A DNA stretch of 64,000 bases from JADJEK01 sp052034255 (GCA_052034255.1 JBPOIU010000017.1:1-64000); one strand, 5' to 3'; shown: positions 19,075 through 32,121, numbered from the stretch's first letter. Notes: generated by a model not told the origin, from the letters alone. Program-made: numbers and translations.

Positions 19075-20867
19075 TCAACCGCCCGCGTCGGGAATCGCGG
19101 TCGTGTCGCCGGCGAACAGGCGATCGAGGATCGCGCGCAGCTCGGCCGTGTCGTCCGCATTCGCGATCGGCTCGGTGCCAGCGTTCTCCGGCACGCCCTC
19201 GACGTCGAACGAGAACCGACGCAGCGCGCCGTCGCGGATCAAGTCGATGTCGAAGTGCGTCTCGCTCGCGCGCGCGGCGAGCGCATCCCACAGCTCGACG
19301 AAGTCGTGGATCTCGACGCCGTTCAGCGCCTGGATGTCGTCGTTGACGCGGAAGCCGAGGTCGCGCAGCGGCGAGTCCTTCGGCAGCGACGTGATCGAGA
19401 GCACGTAGCGCTGCCGGTTGCCGTCGTAGACCTTCGCGAAACCGGCCTGCCGCGTGACCAGATCGATGCGACGTGCGCCGAGGAACTTGCGGCCCGCGGC
19501 CGTGATCACACGCCGATCGCGTCCGTGGGATTGCGCGATCATCCCGAGCACACCATCGCCCAGATCGCGCGCCCGTGGCTGTTCGGCCTCGGCGATCGCT
19601 TCCACGCGCTGCGCGAGCAAGTCGCTCGGAGCGGCTTCACGCACGCCGTCGCCTTGCGGCGCACCGCCGTGGATCAACTCGCGCAACACCTGCGCATCGG
19701 AGTCGAACGACGGCTCGACGCCGGGCACCAAACGAACTTCGCCGGGAAGGGACACGATCCAACGCACCTGCCAGCGCACCGCGCCGAGCCACTCGCCCGA
19801 TGCCGTGTCGACGAGGCCGGTCGTGTAGTCGTTCACCAACGTGAAGTCGCGCGTATCGCCGAACGAGCTGTGGTCGAGATTGATGCTCGGATAGATGGTC
19901 TCGGTCGCGAGGAAGCTGGTGTCGACCCGCGAGCCACCGAGAGGAATGCGCCCGTTCGGCGAACGGGTGGTCGGATCGAGTCGCCAACCGAAGTCGCGCA
20001 CGATCACGCCGCTGCGGATCACGCGATTGCGGACGCCTTGGACGAACTCCCACGACCGACCGTCGGGCAGTCGTTCGCCCTGGAACGCGATCACCACCGC
20101 GGTGGCATCGGCGTCCTTCATCCGAAAGCCCTCGAGCGCTTCCGATTGGTAGAGCACGAAGCGACCGACGCGCGACAGCATGCCCTCGGTGACGGGCTTC
20201 ACGTTCGCGGCGAGTTGCGGCGCGTGGTCCGCGAGTTCCGCCTCGGTCACTTCGTGTCGGAACAACTGCGACAGCTCGACGGCCTCGGCCTTGCGCAGTT
20301 CGCCGAGATCGCGCAAACCGGGGACGTCGCCGATACCCCGCAGCATCTCGACCGTCACGTGAGCGCGCTCGTCGACTTCCTCGACGCCGGACACGAAGCC
20401 GTAGCCCGCGCCGCGACCGTCGCCGCCGATCGTCGCCGCGATGCGCAATGCCTCGGCTTCGATCGCGCCTTGCATCGGCTCCTTGCCGACGCTCTTCTCG
20501 CGGCCGACCAGGGCCTCGGTCTTCGCGACCGCGTCGGCGACGTAGGCGTCGATCTGCGCCACGTAGCGCTCGCTCTCCGCCGCACCGAAGCCGCGGAACG
20601 CGCGCTCGACCGACAGCAGTTGCGACGGTGGCGCCAGAGAGGCGAGGTGCGTCTCGAGCTCGATGCGGATGTCGTCGAGCTGTTTCGTGTACTTCGCGAT
20701 GACCGCGTTCATCTCGCGGTCCATCCGATAGAGCAGTTCGGCCTTCTCCGCGGCATAGGACTTGCCGCGGCGCGGGCCCTCCTCCGCCACCGGCTCAGGC
20801 TTGGGCGTCGCGTTGTAACACGCGCTCAGAGCGATACTTGCGAATGCGATCGACGTGGCGAGACGCT

Positions 20868-20871
<4 letters not shown>
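19075..20871 (-). CDS. Lipoprotein with C-terminal PDZ-like domain
   Basis: 598 aa. The signal sequence ends in IALSAC, a lipobox with Cys18. After a helical region rich in charged residues (35-160) and a beta-rich middle, a PDZ-like domain lies near the C-terminus (about 480-570: VLSITSLPKDSPLRDLGFRVNDDIQALNGVEIHDFVELWDAL). No protease triad is seen, so it is likely a periplasmic binding or scaffold protein. Its start overlaps the lon stop by four bases, so the two are co-translated. Its function is unknown. Confidence 0.75.
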
Positions 20872-23435
<2,564 letters not shown>

Positions 23436-23443
23436 ACGGAGCC

Positions 23444-23449
23444 ACTCTA
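23444..23449 (-). promoter_or_regulatory. Candidate -10 element of lon
   Basis: On the minus strand GCTAGAGT places a TAGAGT hexamer eight bases before the lon ATG. The GCTAG core also occurs upstream of four other transcription units in the window. No convincing -35 is seen. Confidence 0.35.
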
Positions 23450-23504
23450 GCAGCCCGCCGCGGACGCCCTGAAGCCCTCAAACCTCGATCGCACGCCGGC
23501 CGCT

Positions 23505-26087
23505 CTACTGCCCGACGACTTCGCCGATCGAGTGGTACCAGTGGTAGTAATCACTGCCGGACACGTAGCCGGTCAGGTAGCCGTTCGGGTTGCTGTCGAA
23601 GATGTCCTTCGCCCGCTGGCGTGCTTCCGGTCGCCCGGTGATGCGGTAGACGATCGCCATCGCGGAAGCGATCCACGTGTTGACGCCGTTGTTCGTCGGC
23701 TTCGGGTTGTAGATCCCCGGGTCTTCGACGTCGATCGACTCCTTGAAGATGCCGTTTGGCTGGACGCAGTAATCGAGCATGAAGTTCGACACGTCCGAGA
23801 GGACGTACTTCGCCTGCGGATCGCCGGTGTCACGCCAGTAGAGCGCGAGCCCGTACAACCCGACCGCCATCTGCCACACCACGTCGTAGTCGTCGCTCAT
23901 GTTGTGGCTGCCGCCGCCGTAGATCTGGCGCGCGAGCCAGTGATACGTCTTGCCGGTCTTCGGTGACGGACCCTTGCCGCGGTAGTTGTCGACGGACTGC
24001 ACGATGGTCTTCGCGCGATCGAGCAAGCGCGAATCGCCGGTCACCGCGTACATCTTCATGATCCCGCGCAACGTCCAGCCGATCGTGCGCGAGCTCTGGA
24101 ACTCCTTCGTCGGCGAGATGAAGGGCCACGTGGTGACGGCTTCGCCGATCTTCCGCAGCGCGTCGTACGCGTTCCAGGACCCGGTCAGCAGGTAGTACTC
24201 GTAGAGGTCGTCGACGACGAAGTGCTCGGAGTCGAAGCCGTTCCATCCATGGCCGCTCGCTGGGATACCGACCTTGTGCGGATCGAGCGTCGACGAGATG
24301 GAGTTGCGGCCGAGCTTGTCACTCGACGAACTATGCGGCACGCCTTCGTGCAGGTACGTGCCGGGATGCTCTTCCTTCTTGAAGCCGTCGATGTGGTACG
24401 TGCGCAGGTCCATCGAGTGCAGTGCGAACATCTCGTTCAGGATGAAGTGCGAGCGCGCGCCGCTGGTCACGAAGCGATCGAAGAACGTCAGCTTGTTGCG
24501 CGGTGAACCCGTGGTGTGCGTGTTCTTCGCGGGGACCGATTCCCCGAAATCGCTCCAGCCGAACCAACCCTGCGACTCGAGCTCCGCGTATTCCGTCGCG
24601 AGCCGCGAGTCGGCGTCCGACTTCATCGCACTCGTCGTCAACGACGTCGAGCGCAGATCGCCCTGGTCGCCCCACGCCTTGGTCGCGCGCAGGTAGGCCA
24701 GCGGGACCACCGGCAACAGCGGATTGGTCTGTCGCTTGGCCTCGAGGCGAGCGTTGTATCCGCCCACCGACGTGTGGAACACGTAGACCATCTCGTGCGT
24801 CTTGCGTTGCGCGTCGTCGAGCCAATGAAGGCCCTGGAACTCCGCCGGCCACAGATCGACCACGAGCGAGCCCTCGGAGTACGACCGCAGCGCGTACGGG
24901 TAGTTCTCCCACGGATAACGCAGCGCGACGAGGATCCCACGCGTGGCGTCGCGCAGATCCATCCAGCCTTCGGCCTTGTCACCGGCCGCCGTGTGCGCGA
25001 ATCCCGGCAAGCTCTCTGGTTGCAGTCCGCCGTGCGGACCGGCGTACACGCGCCAACCGGAGAATTGCGTGCCCGGCTGGTTCCAATACGCGCCGCCGAC
25101 CGAGTCTTGCAGCAGGAACGCTTCGCCGCCGCTCGGCACGTTGACGAGCACGTTCGACGTGGTGGACGCGTCCGGACCGAACAGCGTGAAGACCGGCGAT
25201 TGCGTGTTCAAACGCAGATGCAGCAGCACGCGAGAAAACGCGATGTTGCCGAGGGGATCGGACAGATAGCTGTTGCGCAGGATGTGCTGCACGCGCACCG
25301 CCGGCGAGCCGGCGCGGAACTCGAGACGCACGCTGTAGCCGAGGAAGTCACGCCCGATCGTCGTCATGCCCTGAACCGGCTGGTGCAGACCATCGACGCG
25401 CACGACCGTGACCAACGGACCGTTTTCCTCGACGACGAACGACGCCCCCGCGTTGTGCATGCCGACGTACGCGCCGCCGAAGCGATCGACGAGCAACGGA
25501 CCCAGCGAGTCGCCGCCCTTCACGATGCGCTCGCCGGCGCCGTCCTCGAACAGACCGTTCGCGTCGAGGTCGACCCACACGTCGTGGAACAGCGTGAATT
25601 GCTCCGGCGACAGATGGAACAGCGCCGCGCCGGTGTTCACGCCGAGCCACGATCCGTAGCCGTACAACGTCAGCGGCTTGGCCGGCAACGCGGGTGGTCC
25701 GTGTGCGGCGGTGCGGCGCTTCAGCAGGAACGCCCGCGTCTGATTCGCCGCCAACGTGACATTGAACTTCGCCAGCGCGAACTTGATCGGTCGGCTCGTG
25801 TTCGTCGGAACGCCGCGCCAGCGCGTCAGCACGCGCCACTGCGTCGGGATTTCGACGCCGAACTCGTCGAGCACGATCAATTGCGTCGTGGCGTAGATCG
25901 ACGCGGTCTCGCCGACCGGCACGGACACCGTCACCAGTTCGTTGTCGCGCGCCAGCTTCAATTCGTCCGTGAGCACGATCGGAACGCCGTCACTGAGCTG
26001 GTCCGCGCGCGCCGCCGACCCGAAGGCGAGCGACAGCGCGAGACCGCTCCATCGAACCAGGCGCAACGTGTGGCGGAACGTGGACAT
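23505..26087 (-). CDS. Exported PcRGLX/YetA-like glycan-active protein, copy 1
   Basis: 860 aa with a signal peptide (about residues 1-28, ending SAARA). An N-terminal RIFT-barrel-like domain (about 35-135, ELVTVSVPVG and VPTQWRVLTRW) is followed by a beta-sandwich (about 190-300) and a C-terminal alpha/alpha toroid (about 500-860, with repeated W/Y/H-rich helices such as WNGFDSEHFVVDDLYEYYLL). This order and length match the exo-rhamnogalacturonan lyase PcRGLX/YetA group (PL26). Lyase activity is inferred from fold only; catalytic residues were not assigned. It is a tandem paralogue of the next gene. Confidence 0.65.
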   Translation of the reverse strand: MSTFRHTLRLVRWSGLALSLAFGSAARADQLSDGVPIVLTDELKLARDNELVTVSVPVGETASIYATTQLIVLDEFGVEIPTQWRVLTRWRGVPTNTSRPIKFALAKFNVTLAANQTRAFLLKRRTAAHGPPALPAKPLTLYGYGSWLGVNTGAALFHLSPEQFTLFHDVWVDLDANGLFEDGAGERIVKGGDSLGPLLVDRFGGAYVGMHNAGASFVVEENGPLVTVVRVDGLHQPVQGMTTIGRDFLGYSVRLEFRAGSPAVRVQHILRNSYLSDPLGNIAFSRVLLHLRLNTQSPVFTLFGPDASTTSNVLVNVPSGGEAFLLQDSVGGAYWNQPGTQFSGWRVYAGPHGGLQPESLPGFAHTAAGDKAEGWMDLRDATRGILVALRYPWENYPYALRSYSEGSLVVDLWPAEFQGLHWLDDAQRKTHEMVYVFHTSVGGYNARLEAKRQTNPLLPVVPLAYLRATKAWGDQGDLRSTSLTTSAMKSDADSRLATEYAELESQGWFGWSDFGESVPAKNTHTTGSPRNKLTFFDRFVTSGARSHFILNEMFALHSMDLRTYHIDGFKKEEHPGTYLHEGVPHSSSSDKLGRNSISSTLDPHKVGIPASGHGWNGFDSEHFVVDDLYEYYLLTGSWNAYDALRKIGEAVTTWPFISPTKEFQSSRTIGWTLRGIMKMYAVTGDSRLLDRAKTIVQSVDNYRGKGPSPKTGKTYHWLARQIYGGGSHNMSDDYDVVWQMAVGLYGLALYWRDTGDPQAKYVLSDVSNFMLDYCVQPNGIFKESIDVEDPGIYNPKPTNNGVNTWIASAMAIVYRITGRPEARQRAKDIFDSNPNGYLTGYVSGSDYYHWYHSIGEVVGQ

Positions 26088-26314
26088 GGCGCGGGCGCAA
26101 CCGGCCACGCGAGCGCGCCGGGCACACCGATCTCCGAAAGTCGTCGATCCTCGATCGCGCACGGGCGGCGCAATCGCGGCGCGGCTTCGTGCCGCGCGTG
26201 AGGACTACTTCGGATGCGGCCCCGGTCGAATGAAGCGCCGAACCGCGCGATCGATCGGCTCGTGTTTCACGTTGCGCGCGCGCACATGCATGCAGCAATG
26301 CGTGGTCGAGAAAA

Positions 26315-26363
26315 CGACGGATCCGTCGACAGCGGCGCGCTGGCCTGCCGGGACGGATCCGTC
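26315..26363. repeat. Two copies of a BamHI-type palindrome
   Basis: The self-complementary sequence GACGGATCCGTC occurs at 26316-26327, within a 14-base palindrome at 26315-26328, and again at 26352-26363, three bases before the stop codon of copy 2. The copies can fold singly or pair with each other across a GC-rich spacer, so a terminator for copy 2 is plausible. The rest of the 278-bp gap (26088-26365) holds nothing else I can name. Confidence 0.5.
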
Positions 26364-26365
26364 GA

Positions 26366-28918
26366 TCACTTGTTCAGCGTCGCGCCGGTGACGTGCCACC
26401 AATGCCACGCGTCCTGCGCGAACGTCGTGTTGTTCTCGTCGAACACCTTGTTCGCGTACGCCAGGGCCGCGGGCTTCCCCGTGACCTGATACGCCAGCGC
26501 AAGGGCGGACGAGATCCACGCGTTGACGCCGTCGTTCTTCGGCTTCGGATTGAAGTCCTGGTGGTCTTCGATCGCGATGGCTTCTTTGAACACGCCGTTG
26601 TCCTGGAGACCGAAGTCGAGGATGTAGTTCGACACGTCGGCAATGATGCCGAGCGCCTTCACGCTTCCGGTCTCGCGGGCATAGAGCGCCAAGCCGTACA
26701 CGCCCACCGCGATCTGCCAGGGCAGGTCGTACTCGGAGTCCATGTTGTGCGCGGAACCGCCGTACTTGTTGGCCGCGAGCCAGTGATACGTCAGCCCGGT
26801 GACGTTCGACGGCGTCTGCCCGCGGAACGTGTCGAGGCTCGTCACGAGATCGGCCGCTTTCCCGATCATCCGCTGGTCACCGGTGACGAGCCAGATCTTG
26901 ACCAGCGCGCGCAACGTCCAACCCGCGATGCGCGAACTGATGATGGCCTTGGTCGGCGACATCGAGGGCCAGGTCAGGATGCCCTCGCCGATCTGCCGCA
27001 TCGAGTCGAGCGCCGCCGGCGATCCGGTCAGCAGGTAGTACTCGTAGAGATCGTCGACGACCAAGTGTTCCGAGTCGTAGCCGTTCCAGCCTTTGCCCTT
27101 CTCGGGAATCCCGGCGCGATGCGGATCGAGCGCGGGATCGAGCGCGTTGCGCCCGAGCATGTCCGTGCCCGGCCATGCCGGCATGCCCTCGGACAACACG
27201 GTGTTCGGGTGCTCGTCGCGTTTGAACCCGGCGATGTGATACGTGCGCAGGTCCATCGAATGCTGCGCGAAGACTTCGGACAGCACGAACCACGACTCGG
27301 CGCCGCTGACCATGAACTTGTCGAAGTAGGACAGCTTGTTGCGCGGTGATCCCGTCGAATGCGTGTTCTTCGCCCACACCGGTTCACCGAAGTTGTCCCA
27401 ACCGAAGCCGCCTTCGCCGTCGAACGTCTCGTACTTCTTCGTCAGGGCCGAGTCGCCACTCGCCTTCATCTGCGCGAACGTCAACTGCGGGTCGCGTAGA
27501 TGTCCGGTGTCGCCCCACGCCATCGAGTTCTTCAGGAACCAGAACGGCACGACCGGACGCAACGGGTGCGTCAGCTTGCGCGCTTCGATCGCGGGATCGA
27601 ACGTCGCGCCGTGGAACGACAGGATGAACTCGCGCGTCTTGCGTTGACCGTCGTCGAGCCAATGCAGTCCCGCGTATTCCGCCGGCAGGAAGTCGAACAG
27701 CACGTGGCCGTCGCCGAGCACACGTAGGCCGAACGGGTAGTTCTGCCACGAATAGCGCATCGCGACCAACATGCCCCGCATGCCGTCGTGGACGTCCATC
27801 CAGCCGTCCGAGCGCGAGCCACTCGCGAACGGCGGTTGCGGACGATACGACTCCGGCGAGATGCCGACGAACGGGCCGGCATCCACGCGGAATCCGGAGA
27901 ACGTGGTGCCGGGTTGATTCCAACTCGGCCCGCCGGAGCTGTCTTGCAGCAGGCTCGCCTCGTTCGGCCCGTTCAGCGCGATCTGACCCAGCGCGGCGCC
28001 GCCCTCTTCGCCGCCGAAGCGGACCTTCAGCGGCGCGAGCGGCTGGAAGCGCACGTGCGCGAGGTAGCGCGCGAACCCGATGTCCCCGAGCGGATTCGTC
28101 AGGTAGTCGTTGGACAGCGTGTGCGCGACGCGGACGTGCGCGGCTCCCGCTTCGAACGTCAGTCGCGTCGTGAAGCGCAGGAAGTCGCGGCCGATACCGT
28201 TCGGCGTGACCTGGACGTGTTTGCCCTCGATGCGGAACACGACGCGCAACGGGCCGCTCTCTTCGAGGACGCATTGCATTGCCGGATCGAACGCTCCGGC
28301 GTAGATCCCGCCGAAACGATCGACGAGCATCGGCCCGAGCGAACCCGCGGGCGGCACCACCGTCTCCATCGGGTTCGACTCCGGGACGCCGTCGCCGTCG
28401 ACGTCGACCAACACCATGCGCAGGAGATCGGCAACGGTCTTTCCGACGACGAACGTCGCCTTGCCGGTGTGCACGACGTACGTGCTCGCGTATTCGACGA
28501 TGGCGATCGGATCCGCGGGCGCGACGGGCGGGCCGTGGGATTGCGTGCGGCGACGCACGACGTAGTTCCGTGATTGCCCCGCGCCCAACGACACCCGGAA
28601 GTGCGCGAGCAAGTAGCGGATCGGCCGGGCGATCGCCTGTGGACCATCGCCCCAACGCATCAGGACTTGCCACTGCACCGGAACTTGGTCGTCCTGATCG
28701 TCGATCAGGACGAGCTGTTGCGGCGCCGTGATGTTGAGGTTCGCGGCCAACGGAATGGACATCGCCACCAGTTCGTTCGAACGGGCGAGGCCGTATTCGT
28801 CTTTGACCGGAACGATGAAGCCAGGGGAGAGATCGTCAGCGACCGCTGCGACCGTGAGCGCAACGAAGGCGAACGCGGCACGGAGACCGTGCCGGCGCGC
28901 GCGGAGCGATGTGGACAT
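26366..28918 (-). CDS. Exported PcRGLX/YetA-like glycan-active protein, copy 2
   Basis: 850 aa with a signal peptide (MSTSLRARRHGLRAAFAFVALTV ending near AVA-DD). The domain order is as in copy 1, and many segments are shared, for example HWLDDGQRKTREF against HWLDDAQRKTHEM, NTHSTGSPRNKLSYFDKF, and DSEHLVVDDLYEYYLLTGS. The two are products of a tandem duplication, moderately diverged. The exported location and fold point to degradation of an acidic polysaccharide; substrate unknown. The start at 28918 is preferred over a frame extending 14 codons further. Confidence 0.65.
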   Translation of the reverse strand: MSTSLRARRHGLRAAFAFVALTVAAVADDLSPGFIVPVKDEYGLARSNELVAMSIPLAANLNITAPQQLVLIDDQDDQVPVQWQVLMRWGDGPQAIARPIRYLLAHFRVSLGAGQSRNYVVRRRTQSHGPPVAPADPIAIVEYASTYVVHTGKATFVVGKTVADLLRMVLVDVDGDGVPESNPMETVVPPAGSLGPMLVDRFGGIYAGAFDPAMQCVLEESGPLRVVFRIEGKHVQVTPNGIGRDFLRFTTRLTFEAGAAHVRVAHTLSNDYLTNPLGDIGFARYLAHVRFQPLAPLKVRFGGEEGGAALGQIALNGPNEASLLQDSSGGPSWNQPGTTFSGFRVDAGPFVGISPESYRPQPPFASGSRSDGWMDVHDGMRGMLVAMRYSWQNYPFGLRVLGDGHVLFDFLPAEYAGLHWLDDGQRKTREFILSFHGATFDPAIEARKLTHPLRPVVPFWFLKNSMAWGDTGHLRDPQLTFAQMKASGDSALTKKYETFDGEGGFGWDNFGEPVWAKNTHSTGSPRNKLSYFDKFMVSGAESWFVLSEVFAQHSMDLRTYHIAGFKRDEHPNTVLSEGMPAWPGTDMLGRNALDPALDPHRAGIPEKGKGWNGYDSEHLVVDDLYEYYLLTGSPAALDSMRQIGEGILTWPSMSPTKAIISSRIAGWTLRALVKIWLVTGDQRMIGKAADLVTSLDTFRGQTPSNVTGLTYHWLAANKYGGSAHNMDSEYDLPWQIAVGVYGLALYARETGSVKALGIIADVSNYILDFGLQDNGVFKEAIAIEDHQDFNPKPKNDGVNAWISSALALAYQVTGKPAALAYANKVFDENNTTFAQDAWHWWHVTGATLNK

Positions 28919-29292
28919 GAACCAACCTTGCCGACGAACCGAAGTTCGGCGGGTGCGCAATCACGAGCTTGGAGTCGAGCCGGAGAGAACGAGCGAAGCT
29001 CGCGGCGTCGCTTCACGCGCCCCCAACCTGGACGCGAAGCCGCATCGGCCCAGCGCGGACGTGACCCGCGGCTGGACGACTCGTTCGACGGGAGCTCTAG
29101 TTCGGATGTTCCATGAAGTCCCCTGGCTCGAAATCGAATCAAACGCGAGGGGCAACTCGAGATGTCGCAGACCCCATGGAACGAATCGTCCGGAGCCGCG
29201 GCCGGCGCGCGCTCCGTCGCGGGTGAGCCGCGGACGTCATCGGCGCGAAGTAGGAGACGCTGGTCGGGCCGAGGTCGCACCTCGGCGCGCGT
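28919..29292. other. 374-bp gap: upstream region of copy 2
   Basis: No gene is seen. It must hold the promoter and leader of the copy 2 gene on the minus strand. GTTCCATG near 29108 and CATGGAAC near 29180 form an 8-bp inverted repeat that could bracket a leader structure. The right end holds the hairpin listed separately. Confidence 0.4.
29268..29286 (-). terminator. Hairpin at the end of the isoprenoid operon
   Basis: An 8-bp perfect stem (29268-29275 with 29279-29286) closes a three-base loop seven bases after the stop of the last gene of the eight-gene minus-strand operon. No T-tract follows, so termination strength is uncertain. Confidence 0.45.
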
Positions 29293-30045
29293 TCACGGCG
29301 CGACGAAGCGCTGGAACAGCGAGCGGTAGAGCGGCGCGAGCACGGCCTTCAACGCCAGATCGGCGACGACGAGGCCGAAGCCGAGCCACAGCGCAACCCG
29401 CACCGGCCGAACCGTCGCCTTCGTGCGCTTGCGCAGAGCGATCGCCGTCAGCGCGGTCGCCACGCAGATGAAACCGACCACGCGCACCATCGCGTACGCC
29501 GGCCATGCGAACGGCGCGACCAACCACGGCGACTCCGCGCGCACGAGCAACGCCACGACGTAGGCGTTCATGTAGTTGAGCAGTGCCGCGCCGAGCACGA
29601 GCCCGAACAACCCGCGCGACACCAGACACAGGATTGCGAACGCCAAGAAATGCGCCGCGTGCTGCGGCATGTAGATCGCCGGGCTGCCCTCTTGGCCGAT
29701 GCCCGTGCGGATCCAATGGAACATGTCCTCGCGGTAGGTCCGCGCGTTCCAGATCAACGCGTCGGCGGCGACGGCATTCGCGTCGGCGACCCACAGGTAT
29801 GCGATCGTGAACACGCTGGTCGCGAGCGCCCACAACAGCGCGACGCGGACCGTCGTCCTGATGTCACCGTCGATGACGGAGGCTTTGAACTGCGCGTAGA
29901 ACGGCAGCACCATCAGCACCGGCACCAGCGCGAACACCAGCGATCGCGCGGCACCGTCGCCCACTCCCATCGCGAGCCACGATCCGAGCGCGAGCACGAT
30001 CGGCGCCGACAGTGCGGCGAGAACCGCGTGCGCGAACGGATTCAT
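29293..30045 (-). CDS. Polytopic membrane protein, unknown
   Basis: 250 aa with about six hydrophobic helices (for example HAVLAALSAPIVLALGSWLA, FLAFAILCLVSRGLFGLVLG, VVGFICVATALTAIAL). No motif identifies a family. Its ATG overlaps the stop of the SDR gene (ATGA), so it is co-translated as the last gene of the isoprenoid operon. A role in lipid or prenyl-carrier handling is suggested only by context. Confidence 0.65.
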   Translation of the reverse strand: MNPFAHAVLAALSAPIVLALGSWLAMGVGDGAARSLVFALVPVLMVLPFYAQFKASVIDGDIRTTVRVALLWALATSVFTIAYLWVADANAVAADALIWNARTYREDMFHWIRTGIGQEGSPAIYMPQHAAHFLAFAILCLVSRGLFGLVLGAALLNYMNAYVVALLVRAESPWLVAPFAWPAYAMVRVVGFICVATALTAIALRKRTKATVRPVRVALWLGFGLVVADLALKAVLAPLYRSLFQRFVAP

Positions 30046-31058
30046 CGCGCGCCGCCTCGGGCGTTCAGCAGACCCTTCTCTTTCATCCACGCGACCGTCC
30101 GTGCCAACACGTCCTGCCACGGCGTCCAGGAGTAGCCCAGTTCACGGCGCGCGCGATCGGAGCTGTAGGCCCAATCGTGACGCGCCGCGCAGGCTTTGCC
30201 CTTCGACAGCATCACGTTCGCGCCGGTCAGCTTCCAGCGCAGCTCTTCCAGCGCGCCGCCGACGTCCACCACCCAGAACGGCAGCGACAACCGCGGCGGT
30301 CGAGCGCCACCGAGACGGTGGTATTCGCGCAGCAACTCGATGACCGAGACGTTGTCGCCGCCGATCAGGTAACGACCGCCCTTCGTGCCCTTCTCGAGCG
30401 CGAGCAGATGCCCCTTCTTCACGTCGTCGGTCGACACCAGGCACCACAACTTGCGGCCACCTCCGGGCAAGCCCGGCAGTCGCCCTTGTTCGAGGTCGAG
30501 CAGCGTGCGCGTGATCAGGTTGCCTTCCGTCATGTCGCCGGGGCCGAAGATGAACCCCGGCAACACCGACACGACGTCGAGCCCTTGCGCGACGTGCTTC
30601 GCGACCACGGCCTCCGCGAGGAACTTCGTGCGCTCATAGTCCGTGCAGTAGCGCGGCTCGCGCGTCCAGCTCTCGTCGGCGACGCGTTGCGGCGCCCGAT
30701 CACTCGGCCCGATCGCGAAGAACGACGACGTGTACACCACGCGCTTCACACCCGCTTGGCCCGCGAGGCCGAGCACGGAGTCGAGCGCCGCGACATTCAC
30801 GGTGTCGAAGATCGAGCGGTCCTTGACCAGCTCCTTGACGACCGCCGCGCCGTGGAACAGCACGTCGACGCCGCGCAGCGCTTGCTCCATCGACGCGCGA
30901 TCTTCGACCGAACCGCGCACGAGCGAGACGTTCGGGACGTCGAGTCCCGACACGTCGGAGTTCGCGCGCGCGAGCACGCGGACGGGCTCACCGCGCGCAG
31001 CGAGCGCGCGCACGAGCGTCTTGCCGAAGAACCCGGTGCCGCCGGTGACGAGGATCAT
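30042..31058 (-). CDS. NAD(P)-dependent epimerase/dehydratase-type SDR
   Basis: 338 aa extended short-chain dehydrogenase. The Rossmann motif is TGGTGFFG (5-12); the catalytic pair is in YERTK, with TSSFFAIG supplying the serine. The overall pattern is that of the dihydroflavonol reductase/3-beta-hydroxysteroid dehydrogenase branch, which reduces or oxidises bulky lipophilic alcohols or ketones. It lies seven bases after the UbiA gene and overlaps the next gene, so it may act on the prenylated product; the substrate is not known. Confidence 0.78.
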   Translation of the reverse strand: MILVTGGTGFFGKTLVRALAARGEPVRVLARANSDVSGLDVPNVSLVRGSVEDRASMEQALRGVDVLFHGAAVVKELVKDRSIFDTVNVAALDSVLGLAGQAGVKRVVYTSSFFAIGPSDRAPQRVADESWTREPRYCTDYERTKFLAEAVVAKHVAQGLDVVSVLPGFIFGPGDMTEGNLITRTLLDLEQGRLPGLPGGGRKLWCLVSTDDVKKGHLLALEKGTKGGRYLIGGDNVSVIELLREYHRLGGARPPRLSLPFWVVDVGGALEELRWKLTGANVMLSKGKACAARHDWAYSSDRARRELGYSWTPWQDVLARTVAWMKEKGLLNARGGAR

Positions 31059-31064
31059 CGCGGC

Positions 31065-32057
31065 TCAGCCGTGCTCGAACATGTACGCGGCCGCGAAGCC
31101 GACCTGCGCGATCATCATCATCCGGTACATGTGCGTCCACGACGGGTGGTTCTCGGTCGTCGCGAGCTCGTCCGGGTTGCGCAGGATCAGATACACCGTG
31201 TAGCAGCCGTAGGACGCGAGCAGCAGCCCGAGTCCGATCAGCAGCGTCGGATGGCCGGACAGCACCGGCGTTCCGTCGGCACGCTTCAGGAACACGCCGA
31301 GCGGCAGCAGCAGCCACGGCACGATGAAGAACGGACTGATCTGGTACGCGGCCGAACGCACGCCGTACTTGATCGGCAGCGTGATGCAGCCGGCGGCCTC
31401 GTCGCCCTTCATGTCGGCGAAGTCCTTGGTCGCCGCGGCGCCGAGCAGGAACAAGAAGAAGATGCCGCCGATGTACCAGGGCTCGATGTCGGCGAACACG
31501 CCGGCGACGCACGACCAACCGCAGACCTTCAGCAGCATGCCGCGCGGGACCGCGATCGTGAATTGCGCGGCCCATCCCCAACGCTTCGTGCGCAGCGGCG
31601 GCGCCGAGTAGATGTACGTGATGATCGCGGCGACCAGCACGATCCAGAAACACTCGCGCGCGAACAGCGAATCCTCGTGCAGCGGCTTCACGAACCACGC
31701 GGCCGTCAGCGACAGCGCGTACAGCACGCAGAACAGCACGATCGTCTCGCGCTCGGTGACGAGGCCCGCGGGCAGCGGACGGTTCGGCTTGTTGATGCGG
31801 TCGTTCTCGATGTCGTAGAGCTGGTTCAGGATGTTCGACGCCGCGTTCAGGTTCGCGGCCATCAACGATCCCATGAGGATGAACCAGCCGAACGTCGCGA
31901 GGCGCCCGTCGCTGTTCAAGTACTCGAAGAACCCCTGGTGCGCGTGCGCTGCCAACGCACCGATGCCGGTGATCGCGCCCGAGATCATGCCGAGCAGCGG
32001 CGGCAGCAGAGTGAACGGACGCGCGTACTTCCAATAGATGCCGAGCTTCTTGAGCAC
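31065..32057 (-). CDS. UbiA-family prenyltransferase
   Basis: 330 aa integral membrane enzyme with about nine helices. The first aspartate motif is NQLYDIENDRINKPNRPLPAG and the second DFADMKGDEAAG, which bind prenyl diphosphate through magnesium. IYSAPPLRTKRWGW recalls the chlorophyll synthase, homogentisate phytyltransferase and digeranylgeranylglyceryl-phosphate synthase branches. It should join a prenyl group to a lipophilic acceptor in the membrane. The operon also encodes a prenyl diphosphate synthase and two putative prenol-phosphorylating proteins, which would supply the donor. Confidence 0.85.
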   Translation of the reverse strand: MLKKLGIYWKYARPFTLLPPLLGMISGAITGIGALAAHAHQGFFEYLNSDGRLATFGWFILMGSLMAANLNAASNILNQLYDIENDRINKPNRPLPAGLVTERETIVLFCVLYALSLTAAWFVKPLHEDSLFARECFWIVLVAAIITYIYSAPPLRTKRWGWAAQFTIAVPRGMLLKVCGWSCVAGVFADIEPWYIGGIFFLFLLGAAATKDFADMKGDEAAGCITLPIKYGVRSAAYQISPFFIVPWLLLPLGVFLKRADGTPVLSGHPTLLIGLGLLLASYGCYTVYLILRNPDELATTENHPSWTHMYRMMMIAQVGFAAAYMFEHG

Positions 32058-32121
32058 GAATGACCTCGAGCGACGGGACGAAAACGAACGGACGAGGGAT
32101 CGACGACGCGACGAGCGGTCG

